Shown: positions 15,455 to 24,853, counted from the stretch's first letter. The stretch is 64,000 bases of DNA from Streptomyces sp. NBC_00483 (GCF_036013745.1 NZ_CP107880.1:8246001-8310000), one strand, 5' to 3'. Numbers and translations are program-made. The notes: generated from the sequence alone by a model not told the origin.

Positions 15455-16794
15455 GGCGGCAGGAGGCGTTGAGCGTGGTGGATGAGCAGGTCGCCGTCGA
15501 GGCGATGCGGGAGTCGGTGGGTCGCTCCCTGGCCGGGTTCGCGCATACGCGCACGGAGTCCGGGCTGCCCGTGCAGAACACCGCCGAACGGCGCTCGCTG
15601 GCCCGGCGGCTCCTGGGCGACGAGCTGACCGCCTACAACCAGACCCGCCTCACCTCGGGGCGCACCGTACTGGATGACGGTGCGCGCGAGCGGATCGAAC
15701 GCGCGGTGATGGAGGCGCTGTTCGGGCTGGGTCCGCTGGAGGAGCTGCTGGCCGACGAGCAGGTGGAGAACATTCAGATCAACGGCGCGGACCAGGTCTT
15801 CGTCCGCTACGCGGATGGCCGTGAGGAGCGGCGGGGCGCGGTGGCCGCCTCCGATGCGGAACTCGTCGACCTGGTGCGCCAGATCGCGGCCCGGGCGGGG
15901 CTGGAGGAGCGCCGTTTCGACCGGGGCTCCCCGGCGCTGAACGTGGCGCTGCCGGACGGCTCCCGCATGTTCGCGGTGATGGGTGTCTCGCACCGGGTGG
16001 GGCTGACGATCCGCAAGCACCGCTACAAGCAGGTCACCATGAAGGATCTGGTCGCCCGCCTTGAGGTGTGTGACGAGGCGATGGCCGACTTCCTGACGGC
16101 CGCCGTGCGGGACCGGAAGAACATCATGATCGGCGGTGGCACGAACGTCGGCAAGACCACCGTCGCCCGGGCGTTGATCTCCGCGATCCCGCCGGGGGAG
16201 CGTCTGGTCACCATCGAGGACACCTTCGAGCTCGGCCTGCACGAGAACCTGGAGGCTCACCCGAATGTGATGGCGCTGCAGGCCCGAGAGGCGAACCTGG
16301 AAGGTCAAGGCGCCATCGACCAGGCGGACTTGGTGCGCTGTGGGCTGCGCATGTCGCCGGACCGGGTCATCGTCGGCGAGGTCCGTGGCTCCGAGATGGT
16401 CCCGATGTGCAACGCGATGTCGCAGGGCAACGACGGATCTCTGTCCACCATCCACGCCTCCACCTCGGCGGGGGTGTTCACCAAGCTCGCCGCGTACGCG
16501 GCGCAGTCGCCCGAGCGGCTGTCGCTGGAGGCCACCAACCTGCTGATCGCCTCCGCGCTGCACTTCGTGGTGCACCTGGGCTGGGACCGCGCCGGCCGTC
16601 GCACGATCGACTCGGTGCGCGAGGTCGTCGGAGCAGATGGCGGCCAGGTCATCTCCAACGAGATCTACCGGCCGGGCCCCGACGGCCGCGCCGTGGCCGG
16701 CGCGCCGCTGCGTACCGAAACCCTGGACGGCCTGGTCAACGCGGGACTCGATGTCGCGCTGCTGCGCAGTGAGAGGTGGAGGAGCGCCGGATGA
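15451..16794 (+). CDS. tadA: TadA/CpaF-type secretion ATPase
   Basis: The 447-residue protein is a type II/IV secretion ATPase. Walker A GGGTNVGKTT lies at about residues 228-237, followed by the Asp box LVTIEDTFEL, Walker B DRVIVGEVRG and the His box STIHASTS. The N-terminal region has INGADQVFVRYADGREERR, typical of CpaF. The hexameric ATPase on the cytoplasmic face powers Flp pilus assembly and works with TadB and TadC, which follow directly. GTGA/ATGA overlaps on both sides indicate tight coupling in the operon. Confidence 0.93.
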   Translation: MRRQEALSVVDEQVAVEAMRESVGRSLAGFAHTRTESGLPVQNTAERRSLARRLLGDELTAYNQTRLTSGRTVLDDGARERIERAVMEALFGLGPLEELLADEQVENIQINGADQVFVRYADGREERRGAVAASDAELVDLVRQIAARAGLEERRFDRGSPALNVALPDGSRMFAVMGVSHRVGLTIRKHRYKQVTMKDLVARLEVCDEAMADFLTAAVRDRKNIMIGGGTNVGKTTVARALISAIPPGERLVTIEDTFELGLHENLEAHPNVMALQAREANLEGQGAIDQADLVRCGLRMSPDRVIVGEVRGSEMVPMCNAMSQGNDGSLSTIHASTSAGVFTKLAAYAAQSPERLSLEATNLLIASALHFVVHLGWDRAGRRTIDSVREVVGADGGQVISNEIYRPGPDGRAVAGAPLRTETLDGLVNAGLDVALLRSERWRSAG

Positions 16795-17669
16795 TGACGA
16801 CACGAATGCTGTGGGGCCTGGCTCTGGGCATCGGATTCGCCTGCTCCATGGGCCTGTTCGCCTACGGACTGCGCGCACCGGCCGCGCGGAGCACCGCATC
16901 ATGGCGCGGGCGGCTTCCGGCCTCGCTGAGCGGGCGCCGGCTGCTGTTCGCCGGCGCGGGCGCACTCGCCGTCGCCCTGCTCACCGGCTGGCCGGTCGGC
17001 GGACTGCTCGCCCTGGTCGGGGCGTTGACGCTGCCGCGGCTGCTGGGCGGGGACAGGCAGGCAGGAGCCCGCACCGAGGTACTGGAGGCCCTGGCCACCT
17101 GGGCGGAGATGCTGCGCGACACCCTGTCGGCCGCGGCCGGCCTGGAGCAGGCGATCCTCGCCACCGTGCCCGTCGCCCCACCCGCACTGAAGGAACCGGC
17201 CGAGGCGATGGCAGCGCGGATCAACGACGGGCAGTCGCTCGGGGACGCGCTGCGCGCCTTCGCCGACGACATCGATGACCCGGTCGCCGACATGGTCGTC
17301 GCGGCCCTGGCCATGGCCGCCGAACGCCAGGCACGCCAACTCGCGCCGCTGCTCGGTACGTTGGCACTCGCGACACGGGAACAGGTGACCATGCGGCTGC
17401 GGACCGAAGCCGGCCGGACCCGGGTACGTACCTCGGTACGCGTCATCACCGTCACCACCCTCGGCATGGCGGGCGGCCTGGTCGTCTTCAACCGGCCCTA
17501 CCTGCAGCCGTACGGAACGACCGTGGGGCAGCTGGTGCTCGCCGTGATCGGGACGCTGTTCGGCCTGGGCCTGTGGTGGCTGGCGAAGACCGCGGCACTG
17601 CCGCAGGAACCGCGAGTCCTCAAAGCCGCCACCGCGGCCGGAACGGGCGGGGAGGTGAACGGCCGGTGA
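16791..17669 (+). CDS. tadB: TadB-like pilus inner-membrane protein
   Basis: The 292-residue protein, with ATG 16791 in an ATGA overlap with tadA, has N-terminal membrane helices (LWGLALGIGFACSMGLFAYG and GALAVALLTGWPVGGLLALV). A GspF-type cytoplasmic domain follows (LEALATWAEMLRDTLSAAAG ... AMAARINDGQSLGDALRAFA), and C-terminal membrane helices (LVLAVIGTLFGLGLWWLAKT). This is the layout of TadB, which forms the membrane platform for the TadA ATPase. The longer frame from 16776 lacks a proper ribosome site. Confidence 0.88.
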   Translation: MMTTRMLWGLALGIGFACSMGLFAYGLRAPAARSTASWRGRLPASLSGRRLLFAGAGALAVALLTGWPVGGLLALVGALTLPRLLGGDRQAGARTEVLEALATWAEMLRDTLSAAAGLEQAILATVPVAPPALKEPAEAMAARINDGQSLGDALRAFADDIDDPVADMVVAALAMAAERQARQLAPLLGTLALATREQVTMRLRTEAGRTRVRTSVRVITVTTLGMAGGLVVFNRPYLQPYGTTVGQLVLAVIGTLFGLGLWWLAKTAALPQEPRVLKAATAAGTGGEVNGR

Positions 17670-18568
17670 CCGGCATCCTGCTCGGCATCGGCTTCGGCGC
17701 CTTCATGGCCCTGGCCGTCTACGGCCTGCATCCACCGCGGCCGTCCCTGGCACAGCGAGTGGCCGCGCTTCGCCAACCGCTGCCCGTACCCCTGCCGTCC
17801 ATGGCCAGGGCGGGAGGACGGGGTGGCTGGGCGGCGCGCGCCGGACGCGGTGCCGTCCCCGCACTCACAGCGATCGGCCTGCCCGGCAGCTCCCTTGGAC
17901 GGGATCTGCGGCTCGCGGAGGTGGAGGCGGAGCACTTCCTGGCGGAGAAGGCCGCGGCCGGACTCGTCGGCGTGATCGCGCCCGGAGCGGCGATGGCGGC
18001 CTTGTGGGCACTCACCGGGACGGGTCCCGGCTGGCAGGCTTCCGCCGCGGGATCTCTGGCGGTCGGCGCCGTGCTGTTCTTCACCCCGGACCTGGGCGTA
18101 CGCGCGACCGCGCGGCGGCGCCGCGACGAACTGCGGCACACGCTGTCGGTCTTCCTCAACCTCACCGTCGTCGCCCTGGCCGGCGGCGCCGGAGTGCACC
18201 AGGCCCTGGGGGATGCCGGCGCCTCCGTGCACGGCTGGGCCGCCGCCCAACTGCGGCGCGCACTGACCGCCGCCGAGGTCTCCCGCACCAACGTCTGGCA
18301 CGAGATCGGCGAACTCGGCCGCCACAGCGACGTACGCGAACTCACCGAACTCGCCGCGACGGTCTCCCTCGCGGGCAGTGAAGGAGCCAAGATCCGGGCC
18401 TCGTTGGAGGCGAAGGCGAGCGCGATGCGCACCCGCCGCCTCACCGAGAACGACGGCGCCGCACAGGCCGCGACGGAACGGATGTCACTGCCGGTCGTCG
18501 TCCTGTTCACCGCGTTTCTGATCTTCATCGGGTTCCCGGCGATGCACAAAGTCCTCGCCGGCTTCTGA
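17666..18568 (+). CDS. tadC: TadC-like pilus inner-membrane protein
   Basis: The 300-residue GspF-domain protein begins with GTG 17666, overlapping the tadB stop (GTGA). It opens with a membrane helix (GILLGIGFGAFMALAVYGL), has central helices (VGVIAPGAAMAALWAL, SLAVGAVLFFTPD), a cytoplasmic GspF-like domain (ELRHTLSVFLNLTVVALAGG ... EIGELGRHSDVRELTELAAT) and a final helix (PVVVLFTAFLIFIGFPAMH). TadC pairs with TadB to form the pilus assembly platform. A gap of about 65 nt separates it from the pilin gene. Confidence 0.88.
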   Translation: MTGILLGIGFGAFMALAVYGLHPPRPSLAQRVAALRQPLPVPLPSMARAGGRGGWAARAGRGAVPALTAIGLPGSSLGRDLRLAEVEAEHFLAEKAAAGLVGVIAPGAAMAALWALTGTGPGWQASAAGSLAVGAVLFFTPDLGVRATARRRRDELRHTLSVFLNLTVVALAGGAGVHQALGDAGASVHGWAAAQLRRALTAAEVSRTNVWHEIGELGRHSDVRELTELAATVSLAGSEGAKIRASLEAKASAMRTRRLTENDGAAQAATERMSLPVVVLFTAFLIFIGFPAMHKVLAGF

Positions 18569-18634
18569 CACCCGTACGACCCGCAACACTCCCCGGGCCC
18601 TCACGGCCCACGGGGACACATCAGGAGGTTCGTC

Positions 18635-18832
18635 ATGCAGATGCACACCATCCCCGCCACGGCCCGGCGCTGGGGCCACTGGATCAAAGAGAAGAACAAG
18701 AAGGGCGGAGACGCCGGGATGACCACCGAAGCCGTCATCGTCATCGCCCTGATGGCCATCCTGGCCATGACCGTCGTCGGGATCATCGCGGCGAAGGTCA
18801 CCGCCAAGGCCAACGGAATCGACCTTGGATAG
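18635..18832 (+). CDS. flp: Flp-type pilin
   Basis: The 65-residue protein has a basic leader ending KKGGDAG, then MTTEAVIVIALMAILAMTVVG and a short polar tail. The Gly before Met, with Glu as the fifth mature residue, fits class III signal-type prepilins that are cut by an A24 prepilin peptidase; the candidate enzyme in this window is at 35656. AGGAGG lies 6 nt before the ATG. It would be the main subunit of the Flp pilus. It overlaps the following TadE-like gene by 8 nt. Confidence 0.8.
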   Translation: MQMHTIPATARRWGHWIKEKNKKGGDAGMTTEAVIVIALMAILAMTVVGIIAAKVTAKANGIDLG

Positions 18833-19292
18833 CTGGCCACGAGCCCGAACCCGAAGCTGGGCCCGGGCATCGGCTCGGATTCGGGGCCGGTTCCGGTCGC
18901 TGTCCGGCGGGGCGGCGGCCGACCGGGGCTCGGTGACCACCGAACTGGTGGTGGCCATGCCGCTGTTGGCGACGCTGCTGTTGCTGATCGTGCAGTTCGC
19001 GCTGGCCGCGCACGCCCAGCACATCGCTCAGACGGCCGCCTCGCGCGCCCTGGCAGCCGCCCGCGCCGAGGACTCGACCGCCGCCGCGGGCAGCGCGCGG
19101 GCCTCGTCCACCCTCGAACTGCTGGGCGGAAGGGTGCTGCAGCATCCGGCCGTGGACGTGCGGCGCGGCGCCGCACAGGTCACCGTGAGCGTGCACGGCG
19201 GCGTGGCCGCCGTCGTACCGGGCCTCGATCTGCAGGTGACAGGGCATGCGGCCGGGCCGGTCGAACGCTGGTCGTCACCGGCGGGGGAGTGA
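18825..19292 (+). CDS. TadE-like pseudopilin
   Basis: The 155-residue protein starts at TTG 18825, inside the end of the pilin gene. It has a basic N-terminus, then DRGSVTTELVVAMPLLATLL and a long hydrophobic segment. The motif G-S-V-T-T-E-L is the TadE signature, where a prepilin peptidase cuts before the hydrophobic part. A Ser/Ala-rich body follows. TadE-type minor pilins are needed for Flp pilus assembly. A second TadE-like and a TadG-like gene follow. Confidence 0.82.
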   Translation: MDSWPRARTRSWARASARIRGRFRSLSGGAAADRGSVTTELVVAMPLLATLLLLIVQFALAAHAQHIAQTAASRALAAARAEDSTAAAGSARASSTLELLGGRVLQHPAVDVRRGAAQVTVSVHGGVAAVVPGLDLQVTGHAAGPVERWSSPAGE

Positions 19293-19296
19293 GCGA

Positions 19297-19731
19297 ATGC
19301 GTCGACGCCGACTGTCCGCCGTAGCGGCGCGGGCACGCGACGAGCGGGGCTCGGTCTCCACCGAACTCGTCCTGCTCACACCGCTGTTGATTCTCATCCT
19401 GCTCATCGCCGTCGACTTCGGACGGCTCGCCGGAGCCCGCCTCGATGCAGACGAAGCCGCCCACCAGGCCGCCCGCGCCGCCTCCCTGGCCCGATCCGGA
19501 CCGCAAGGGAACACCGAGGCGCAGTCGGCCGCAACGGCCAGCCTCAACGGAGCCGGCTCGTCCTGCCGCAACCCGCACATCGCCGCGATCACCGGCGGCT
19601 TCCAGCCCGGCAGCGTGGTGACGGTACGCGTCACCTGCCACGTCGACCCGGACACCCCCGGTCTGCCGGACCACACCATCGCCGCACGGGCCACCTCCGT
19701 CGTCGATCTCTACCGAGGAGTACGCGGATGA
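19297..19731 (+). CDS. TadE-like pseudopilin (second copy)
   Basis: The 144-residue protein begins 4 nt after the previous gene, with GGGGGAG before the ATG. It carries DERGSVSTELVLLTPLLILIL, a class III-like signal with the TadE Glu, and a globular part with two cysteines (SSCRNPHIAA and VTCHVDP) that may form a disulfide outside the cell. It overlaps the TadG-like gene (ATGA). Confidence 0.82.
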   Translation: MRRRRLSAVAARARDERGSVSTELVLLTPLLILILLIAVDFGRLAGARLDADEAAHQAARAASLARSGPQGNTEAQSAATASLNGAGSSCRNPHIAAITGGFQPGSVVTVRVTCHVDPDTPGLPDHTIAARATSVVDLYRGVRG

Positions 19732-20201
19732 GGCGGCACCACAAGCGGCAGGTACGGATGCCAGCGGCGATGCGGGCTGATGACGGACAGATCACCGCGA
19801 TGGTGGTGGTCATGGCCGCGGCACTGATCCTGTTCGCCGGGCTCGTCATCGACGGCGGACTTGCCCTCGCGGGCAAGGTGCGGGCCGCCGACACCGCACA
19901 GGAAGCGGCCCGCTCCGCCTGCCAGATGGTCGACCTCGACCACCTGCGCGCCACCCAGGAAATGCGTCTGGACACGGGCCCGGCACGCACCGCCGCACTG
20001 GCCCGGGCCACGGCGGCCGGGGACAGCGCCCGGGTCCGCGTCACCGGCGACCAGGCCACCGTCTCCGTCACACACCACCAGCCCACCCAAGTCCTCTCCC
20101 TGGTCGGCATCGGCACCCTCACCACACACGCCCAGGCCACCGCCCGCATCGAACGCGGCACCACCACACCCTGGGACGAGGCCGACGGAGGGACACCGTG
20201 A
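19728..20201 (+). CDS. TadG-like pilus protein
   Basis: The 157-residue protein starts in the ATGA overlap. After a basic N-terminus it has DDGQITAMVVVMAAALILFAG followed by LVIDGGLALAGKVRAADTAQ, the TadG-type N-terminal helix (Putative Flp pilus-assembly TadE/G-like domain). It lacks the VWA domain of long TadG proteins. It probably anchors or primes the pilus. The next gene (LysM/BTAD) overlaps by GTGA. Confidence 0.8.
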   Translation: MRRHHKRQVRMPAAMRADDGQITAMVVVMAAALILFAGLVIDGGLALAGKVRAADTAQEAARSACQMVDLDHLRATQEMRLDTGPARTAALARATAAGDSARVRVTGDQATVSVTHHQPTQVLSLVGIGTLTTHAQATARIERGTTTPWDEADGGTP

Positions 20202-22939
20202 CCCGCACGTCCCGCGAGATCACAACACCCCACGGACGGCGGACACTTCGGGGCGCGGCTGTCGTCATCGTGCGGCTGCTGGTGAGCGCCGCCGCCCTGA
20301 CGATTGCCGTGGCCGGCATCCCGTACGCGCTGCTCCTGAGCGTCGGCGCACCCTGGCCCGAACAAGTCCACTCGCTGGACGACCTCGCCGGTCACCTGGG
20401 CCAGCCCGTCAGCGACACCTTCATCCTGCACCTGCTGGCCTACACCGCCTGGACGTTCTGGGCCTACGCCATGGCCATCCTGGCCCGCGAGACACTTGGT
20501 GTGGTGCGCCACTTCCCAGAGCTCGTACGGGAAACGGGTGCGCTGCGCCTTCACGCAGCAGCCCTGCCGGCCCACCGGGCCGCCGCCGCGCTGCTGGTCG
20601 GCACTCTGCTGCTGGCGCTCGTCGGACTGTGGCGCCTGCCCACCGCCCACGCGGCCACCACCACTGGCGGCCCGCTCCCACTGCAACGAGTCGTGGCCAC
20701 GGCGCCACAGCACCCAGCGGCACCATCCGCCCAGGAGGGCGAGCGCCACCGCGGCGAGCCGAAAGTACCCGCGTACGTGCAATACACCGTGGAACCCGGA
20801 GACACCCTGTGGGACATCGCGGCCGCGCACCTGGGCGACCCGGTCAAGTGGCCACGGATCTACCAACTCAGCTGCACCATCCGCCAGTCGAACGGGGAAC
20901 TACTCTCCGACCCCGACCTCATCAGACCAGGCTGGGAGCTACGCATCCCAGCCGCCCACGACCGCACACCACCGCACGAACCGGACGGCCCGAAGCCCGA
21001 CAGGCCCGCGCCGAAGCCGGAACCGGCTCCAACCCCTTCAACGCCCCCGTCACCGGAGACGGCCACACCGCACCAACAGGCAGCACCACCGACGAAACCT
21101 GCACGACACCCTGAGCAGCGGCCGGAATCCGACACACGTGCCAGTGCGCAGCGGCCAGTGACCATCGGCGTCGGCGGCGCCTCCTTCATCGGCATCACCA
21201 CCGCGGCCGGCATCACCGCAGCCCTCGCCTTCGCACGCCGCCGCGCGGCCCGACACCGCGAACCCACCCTCGGCCACGACGAAGTGACGAGCGAACCGGC
21301 CCTCGACACTGCCGTCCAACGCGCCCACCACGGCACCCTGTCCGCGCGATCCGCTCGCCACGACACGGATGACGATCTGCCCCGCATGCCGCAGCCCGCT
21401 GAGCCCCTGCCTGCGGGCACGGTCTCCATCGCCGAATGTGCTGGCCGCGAGGTGTTGGTCGACGCCCTGTCCGTCCCCGGCGGAGTGCACCTCACCGGCC
21501 CGGGCGCCGAGGACGCCACCCGGGCTCTGACGATCGCCATCGCCACCGCCGCTCAACGCCTACGGCCCGGGCTGGCCGCCGTACGACTCCTCATCCCTGC
21601 CGCGACACTTGCCCGGCTCCTGCCTGCCGGCCCGCGAGGCTTCGCCGCGGGGTGGAGCGTCACCGACGACTTCGGCACCGCGGTCGATGCCGCCGAACAC
21701 GCTCTCCTGGAACACGCGCGCCACGAACAGGGCGTATCGGGAAGTGAGTTGGTCCATGACGAGGCCACCGCCTCGGCTATGTCCGTCTTCCTGGCCGACG
21801 TCACAGCCCTCGGCAACGAGCAGGGTCCACGACTGGCAGCGCTCGCGGCGCGCGCCGCCCCGGGGCGCCTGGCGGTCCTCACCCTCGGCAGCGCTTCTCG
21901 CACATCCACGGCGGTACATGTCCAGGAAGACGGATCCGCCCACGGAGACATTCCGGCACTGTCCAGCGCGACCCTGTTCACCCTCGCACCCACCCCGGCT
22001 GCCGAACTGCTCACCACACTGCTCGCCGCCCACGGACAACAGGTCCAGGCAGCCGACACCGATCCGCCGGCCCCCGCCCAGAACGCGCCGCCCGCTACGA
22101 CGAAGGCGCCCAGGCCATCGGCCGCACCCACAGTGCAGGACAACACCCTCCAAGGCCGACAAGAGCCAGACACTACGAGCCGCCCCGTTCACCTGCGCCT
22201 CTTCGGAGGATTCGCCCTCACGATCCGCGGTGAAGAATGCGTCCTGGCCGACGCGCGAAAAGAAGGAACCCGCGAATACCTCTCCCTGCTCGCCGCCCAC
22301 CCGGGCGGACTGCACGCCGAGGAAATCGCCGACAAGATGAACCTCAGCGGCAGCCCGGAGGAGAGAAACCCGCGGATCGCCAACCTGCGCCGCGCCGCCC
22401 GCCGCCTCCTGCGGGACGCCACCGGCACCAAAAGCCCGGCCTTTGTTGTCCTGAGCGGGGATCGTCAGCGTCTTGACCCGCAGTTGGTCGCCACGGACAC
22501 CTCGGCCTTCATCGACGCGCTGCGGCAAGCGGCAGCCGAGACGACGACGTACGCACGCGCCGACGCCCTGCGCCGCGCGGCCGAGACCTACCGCGGTCCG
22601 CTGTGCGACGGCGCCGATTACCTGTGGGTCGAGGGCCCACGCCTGGCTTTGCACCGGCAGGCCGTGGACGCGCTGATGCTCCTCGCCGACCACATGGCGC
22701 AGCACTCCGCCGACCCCGAACCGGCGCTCGCCCTCCTCAACCAGGCCGCCGACTTCGACCCCACCAACGAGCGCGTCTACCGGCGCATCATCAAACTTCA
22801 GCGCGCCGTCGGCCGCGACGACGCGGCCCACCGCACGCTCGCGCTCCTCACCCACCGCCTCGCAGACATCGACGAGCACCCCGAGCCAGCCACCACCGCA
22901 CTACTGCACGACGCCCCACAGGCGACGGTCGCCCGATAG
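20198..22939 (+). CDS. Membrane protein with LysM domain and C-terminal BTAD-type regulatory domain
   Basis: The 913-residue protein has two or three N-terminal membrane helices (about residues 25-50, 70-95 and 120-145). A LysM domain lies at about 190-245 (YTVEPGDTLWDIAAAHLG), then a Pro-rich linker and another helix (about 320-345, FIGITTAAGITAALAF). The C-terminus from about 664 has an OmpR-like winged helix (LRLFGGFALTIRGEECVL) and a BTAD helical domain to the end (ALRRAAETYRGPLCDGADYL). LysM binds peptidoglycan or chitin, and BTAD is typical of SARP-type regulators. It overlaps the TadG-like gene and ends the pilus operon, so it may couple wall sensing to pilus control. Such LysM-BTAD fusions occur at Streptomyces Tad loci; their mechanism is not known. 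Confidence 0.85.
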   Translation: MTRTSREITTPHGRRTLRGAAVVIVRLLVSAAALTIAVAGIPYALLLSVGAPWPEQVHSLDDLAGHLGQPVSDTFILHLLAYTAWTFWAYAMAILARETLGVVRHFPELVRETGALRLHAAALPAHRAAAALLVGTLLLALVGLWRLPTAHAATTTGGPLPLQRVVATAPQHPAAPSAQEGERHRGEPKVPAYVQYTVEPGDTLWDIAAAHLGDPVKWPRIYQLSCTIRQSNGELLSDPDLIRPGWELRIPAAHDRTPPHEPDGPKPDRPAPKPEPAPTPSTPPSPETATPHQQAAPPTKPARHPEQRPESDTRASAQRPVTIGVGGASFIGITTAAGITAALAFARRRAARHREPTLGHDEVTSEPALDTAVQRAHHGTLSARSARHDTDDDLPRMPQPAEPLPAGTVSIAECAGREVLVDALSVPGGVHLTGPGAEDATRALTIAIATAAQRLRPGLAAVRLLIPAATLARLLPAGPRGFAAGWSVTDDFGTAVDAAEHALLEHARHEQGVSGSELVHDEATASAMSVFLADVTALGNEQGPRLAALAARAAPGRLAVLTLGSASRTSTAVHVQEDGSAHGDIPALSSATLFTLAPTPAAELLTTLLAAHGQQVQAADTDPPAPAQNAPPATTKAPRPSAAPTVQDNTLQGRQEPDTTSRPVHLRLFGGFALTIRGEECVLADARKEGTREYLSLLAAHPGGLHAEEIADKMNLSGSPEERNPRIANLRRAARRLLRDATGTKSPAFVVLSGDRQRLDPQLVATDTSAFIDALRQAAAETTTYARADALRRAAETYRGPLCDGADYLWVEGPRLALHRQAVDALMLLADHMAQHSADPEPALALLNQAADFDPTNERVYRRIIKLQRAVGRDDAAHRTLALLTHRLADIDEHPEPATTALLHDAPQATVAR

Positions 22940-23375
22940 GTGTGGCCTCCCTAACGGGTACGCTTCGGGACCCTGACCCACCACGCCACCAGTTGACCCA
23001 TACCGAGGGCAAGACCGACCTACGTTGGTGTTCCCGGTGCTGGATTTTCGCTGGTTGTGGTGTTCTTCAGGTGGGTCTGTCGGACGCTGATTGGTCTTGA
23101 GCCCGTTCGTCGGCGCGTCCGGACCGGACATGCGGGTAGTCGTCGAGGGCCTGATGCCAGGCGGATGTCCGCGGCACTGACGATCTGGATTTTCGGATCT
23201 GTAGGGCGGTACGGGCCCTGGCATCGGCGCCCGGCTTGCCTCGTCGGACGCTACGGGTGGACTTGGACGTAGCGGCTGTTCGCCGCGGCAAGTTCAGCGC
23301 TTCGAGCCGCGCGTCGCTGCACGGAGCCGGGCCGCGCTCGATCGGCTGAGTCGTGTCGGCGGTAGCCTGCTCGAC
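22940..23375. other. Intergenic stretch without a recognised gene
   Basis: These 436 bases lie between the pilus operon and the ArsR-like gene. Only fragmentary frames are seen on either strand, and the base composition is less GC-skewed at codon thirds than in real genes nearby. A junction between backbone and imported DNA is likely here. Confidence 0.4.
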
Positions 23376-24365
23376 GTGCCGCAGAAGTATGTCGAGTTCC
23401 GCCTTGCTTCGGAGGACATCTCCACCGTCCGATTCGGCATGTCGCCAGGGCATGAGATCGTCCACGCGGTGCGGACCCTCAGCCGACCGCAGGAGCAGCC
23501 GCTGCAGTGGGGATGGCTGCGCGCCGTTCGCGACGATGTCCCGCGGGAGTCCCTCGAGTTGCTGCGCCTCGTCGTGGGCGAAACCGGGTACGCACCCGAT
23601 CTGTTCACGTCGGCCGCGTCGTGGGATCTCACGCCTGCGGACGAGATCGAGCGGCTGCGACAGGCGCCGCTCGAGCCGATCTCGGTCGACCTGCGCAAGC
23701 GCGCGGTCCGCAGCGCCGGCGTCGCGCGGGCCGCGCTCGAGAGGATGGCGGCCGATCCCGCGAGGATCCGCGCCATGATCGTGCGCCACGTCGAGGCGCT
23801 CTGGGAGGCCGCACTCGCGCCCTACTGGGCGCAGATCGAACGCATCCTTCACGCGGACATCGGCTCTCGGGTGCGACGGATGACCGCGGACGGTCTGGCC
23901 GGGATGGCGGCCGATCTCGGCGAAGCCGTCGAGTGGAGCGCCGACACCGGCTTCGACACCGTGCGCGTGCGGATGGAACGACACGAGGAGATCGTCGACT
24001 GCCAGGGGCGGGGCCTCGTGCTCGTGCCGTCGTTCTTCGGGCGCCACTGCGCGGTGCTCACGGAGCCGCCCGCGCAGCCGACGCTGTTCTACCCCGCGCT
24101 CGGTGTGTCCGAGGTGTGGCATCGTGCCGATTCGACGGACGCGCTGGCGGGCCTGCTCGGGGAGAGCCGCGCCGCGGTGCTCGTCGCGCTCGGCGCGCCG
24201 CTGTCCACGACGGAGACAGCAGGAGAGGCCGGCATCGCGGCTTCCACCGCATCCCACCACCTCGATGCCCTGCGCGCCGCCGGGCTCATCGCGTCCCGGC
24301 GTGCCGGGCGGCGCGTGCTGCACGCGCGCACGCCGCTCGGCGATGCGCTCGTCCACCGCGTCTGA
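23376..24365 (+). CDS. ArsR-family regulator with DUF5937-like N-terminal part
   Basis: The 329-residue protein starts with GTG 23376. The C-terminal quarter is a winged helix: AAVLVALGAPLSTTETAGEA, then STASHHLDALRAAGLIASRR, a classical ArsR recognition helix and wing. The N-terminal part (RFGMSPGHEIVHAVRTLSRP ...) matches the long regulatory domain often labelled DUF5937. It is convergent with a VOC-family protein 36 nt away, a likely target or partner. Codon use (many CTC, GAG, CGC, few CTG runs) differs a little from the flanking Streptomyces genes, hinting at import from another actinobacterium. Confidence 0.82.
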   Translation: MPQKYVEFRLASEDISTVRFGMSPGHEIVHAVRTLSRPQEQPLQWGWLRAVRDDVPRESLELLRLVVGETGYAPDLFTSAASWDLTPADEIERLRQAPLEPISVDLRKRAVRSAGVARAALERMAADPARIRAMIVRHVEALWEAALAPYWAQIERILHADIGSRVRRMTADGLAGMAADLGEAVEWSADTGFDTVRVRMERHEEIVDCQGRGLVLVPSFFGRHCAVLTEPPAQPTLFYPALGVSEVWHRADSTDALAGLLGESRAAVLVALGAPLSTTETAGEAGIAASTASHHLDALRAAGLIASRRAGRRVLHARTPLGDALVHRV

Positions 24366-24400
24366 CGCGGCGGACGAGCGCATCCGGGGCCGGCGCCGGG

Positions 24401-24853
24401 TCACCGACCGGGAACGAGGTCCGGTCCCGCGCCGTGCTCGGCGACGTACGCCTCCGGACCCTGCTCGCTGGCCTGGGGCTCCATGTAGAGGAACTCGATG
24501 ACGTTGCCGTCCGGGTCCTCGAGGGAGCGCCCGTACATGAACCCGTGGTCCTGCGCGGCGCGCGGCTCACGGCCGCCCGCGGTGACACCGGCGTCGACGG
24601 TCCTGTCGACGTGGTCCCGCGAGTCGCGCGAGAACGACAGCAGCACCTGGGCGACCGTGTGCGGGTCGGCGATCTGCTTGTCGGTGAACTGCGAGAAGTG
24701 CCCGTGGGTGAGCACCATGAAGCTCGTGTTCTCGTCCCAGACGACACACGCGGCGTTCTCGTCGGTGAACATCGGGTTGATGGCGCACCCGAGCGCCGTG
24801 TAGAAGGCCTTGCTGCGCTCGAGGTCGGTTGTGGTGATGTTGACGAAGATCAT
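24401..24853 (-). CDS. VOC-superfamily (glyoxalase/bleomycin-resistance-like) protein
   Basis: The 150-residue protein shows the VOC fold pattern: FVNITTTDLERSKAFYTALG at the N-terminus, MFTDENAACVVWDENTSFMV, and the second half ending GFMYGRSLEDPDGNVIEFLY. His/Glu at the ends of strands may bind a metal. Family members include dioxygenases, lyases and antibiotic-binding proteins; the substrate here is unknown. It is convergent with the ArsR-like gene, a pair that is common in actinobacteria. Confidence 0.85.
   Translation of the reverse strand: MIFVNITTTDLERSKAFYTALGCAINPMFTDENAACVVWDENTSFMVLTHGHFSQFTDKQIADPHTVAQVLLSFSRDSRDHVDRTVDAGVTAGGREPRAAQDHGFMYGRSLEDPDGNVIEFLYMEPQASEQGPEAYVAEHGAGPDLVPGR

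Noticed and set aside
13881..15581. 566-residue reverse frame under the CpaB/TadZ genes
   Set aside because: Antisense shadow rich in Pro, Arg and His; the plus-strand genes are clearly real.
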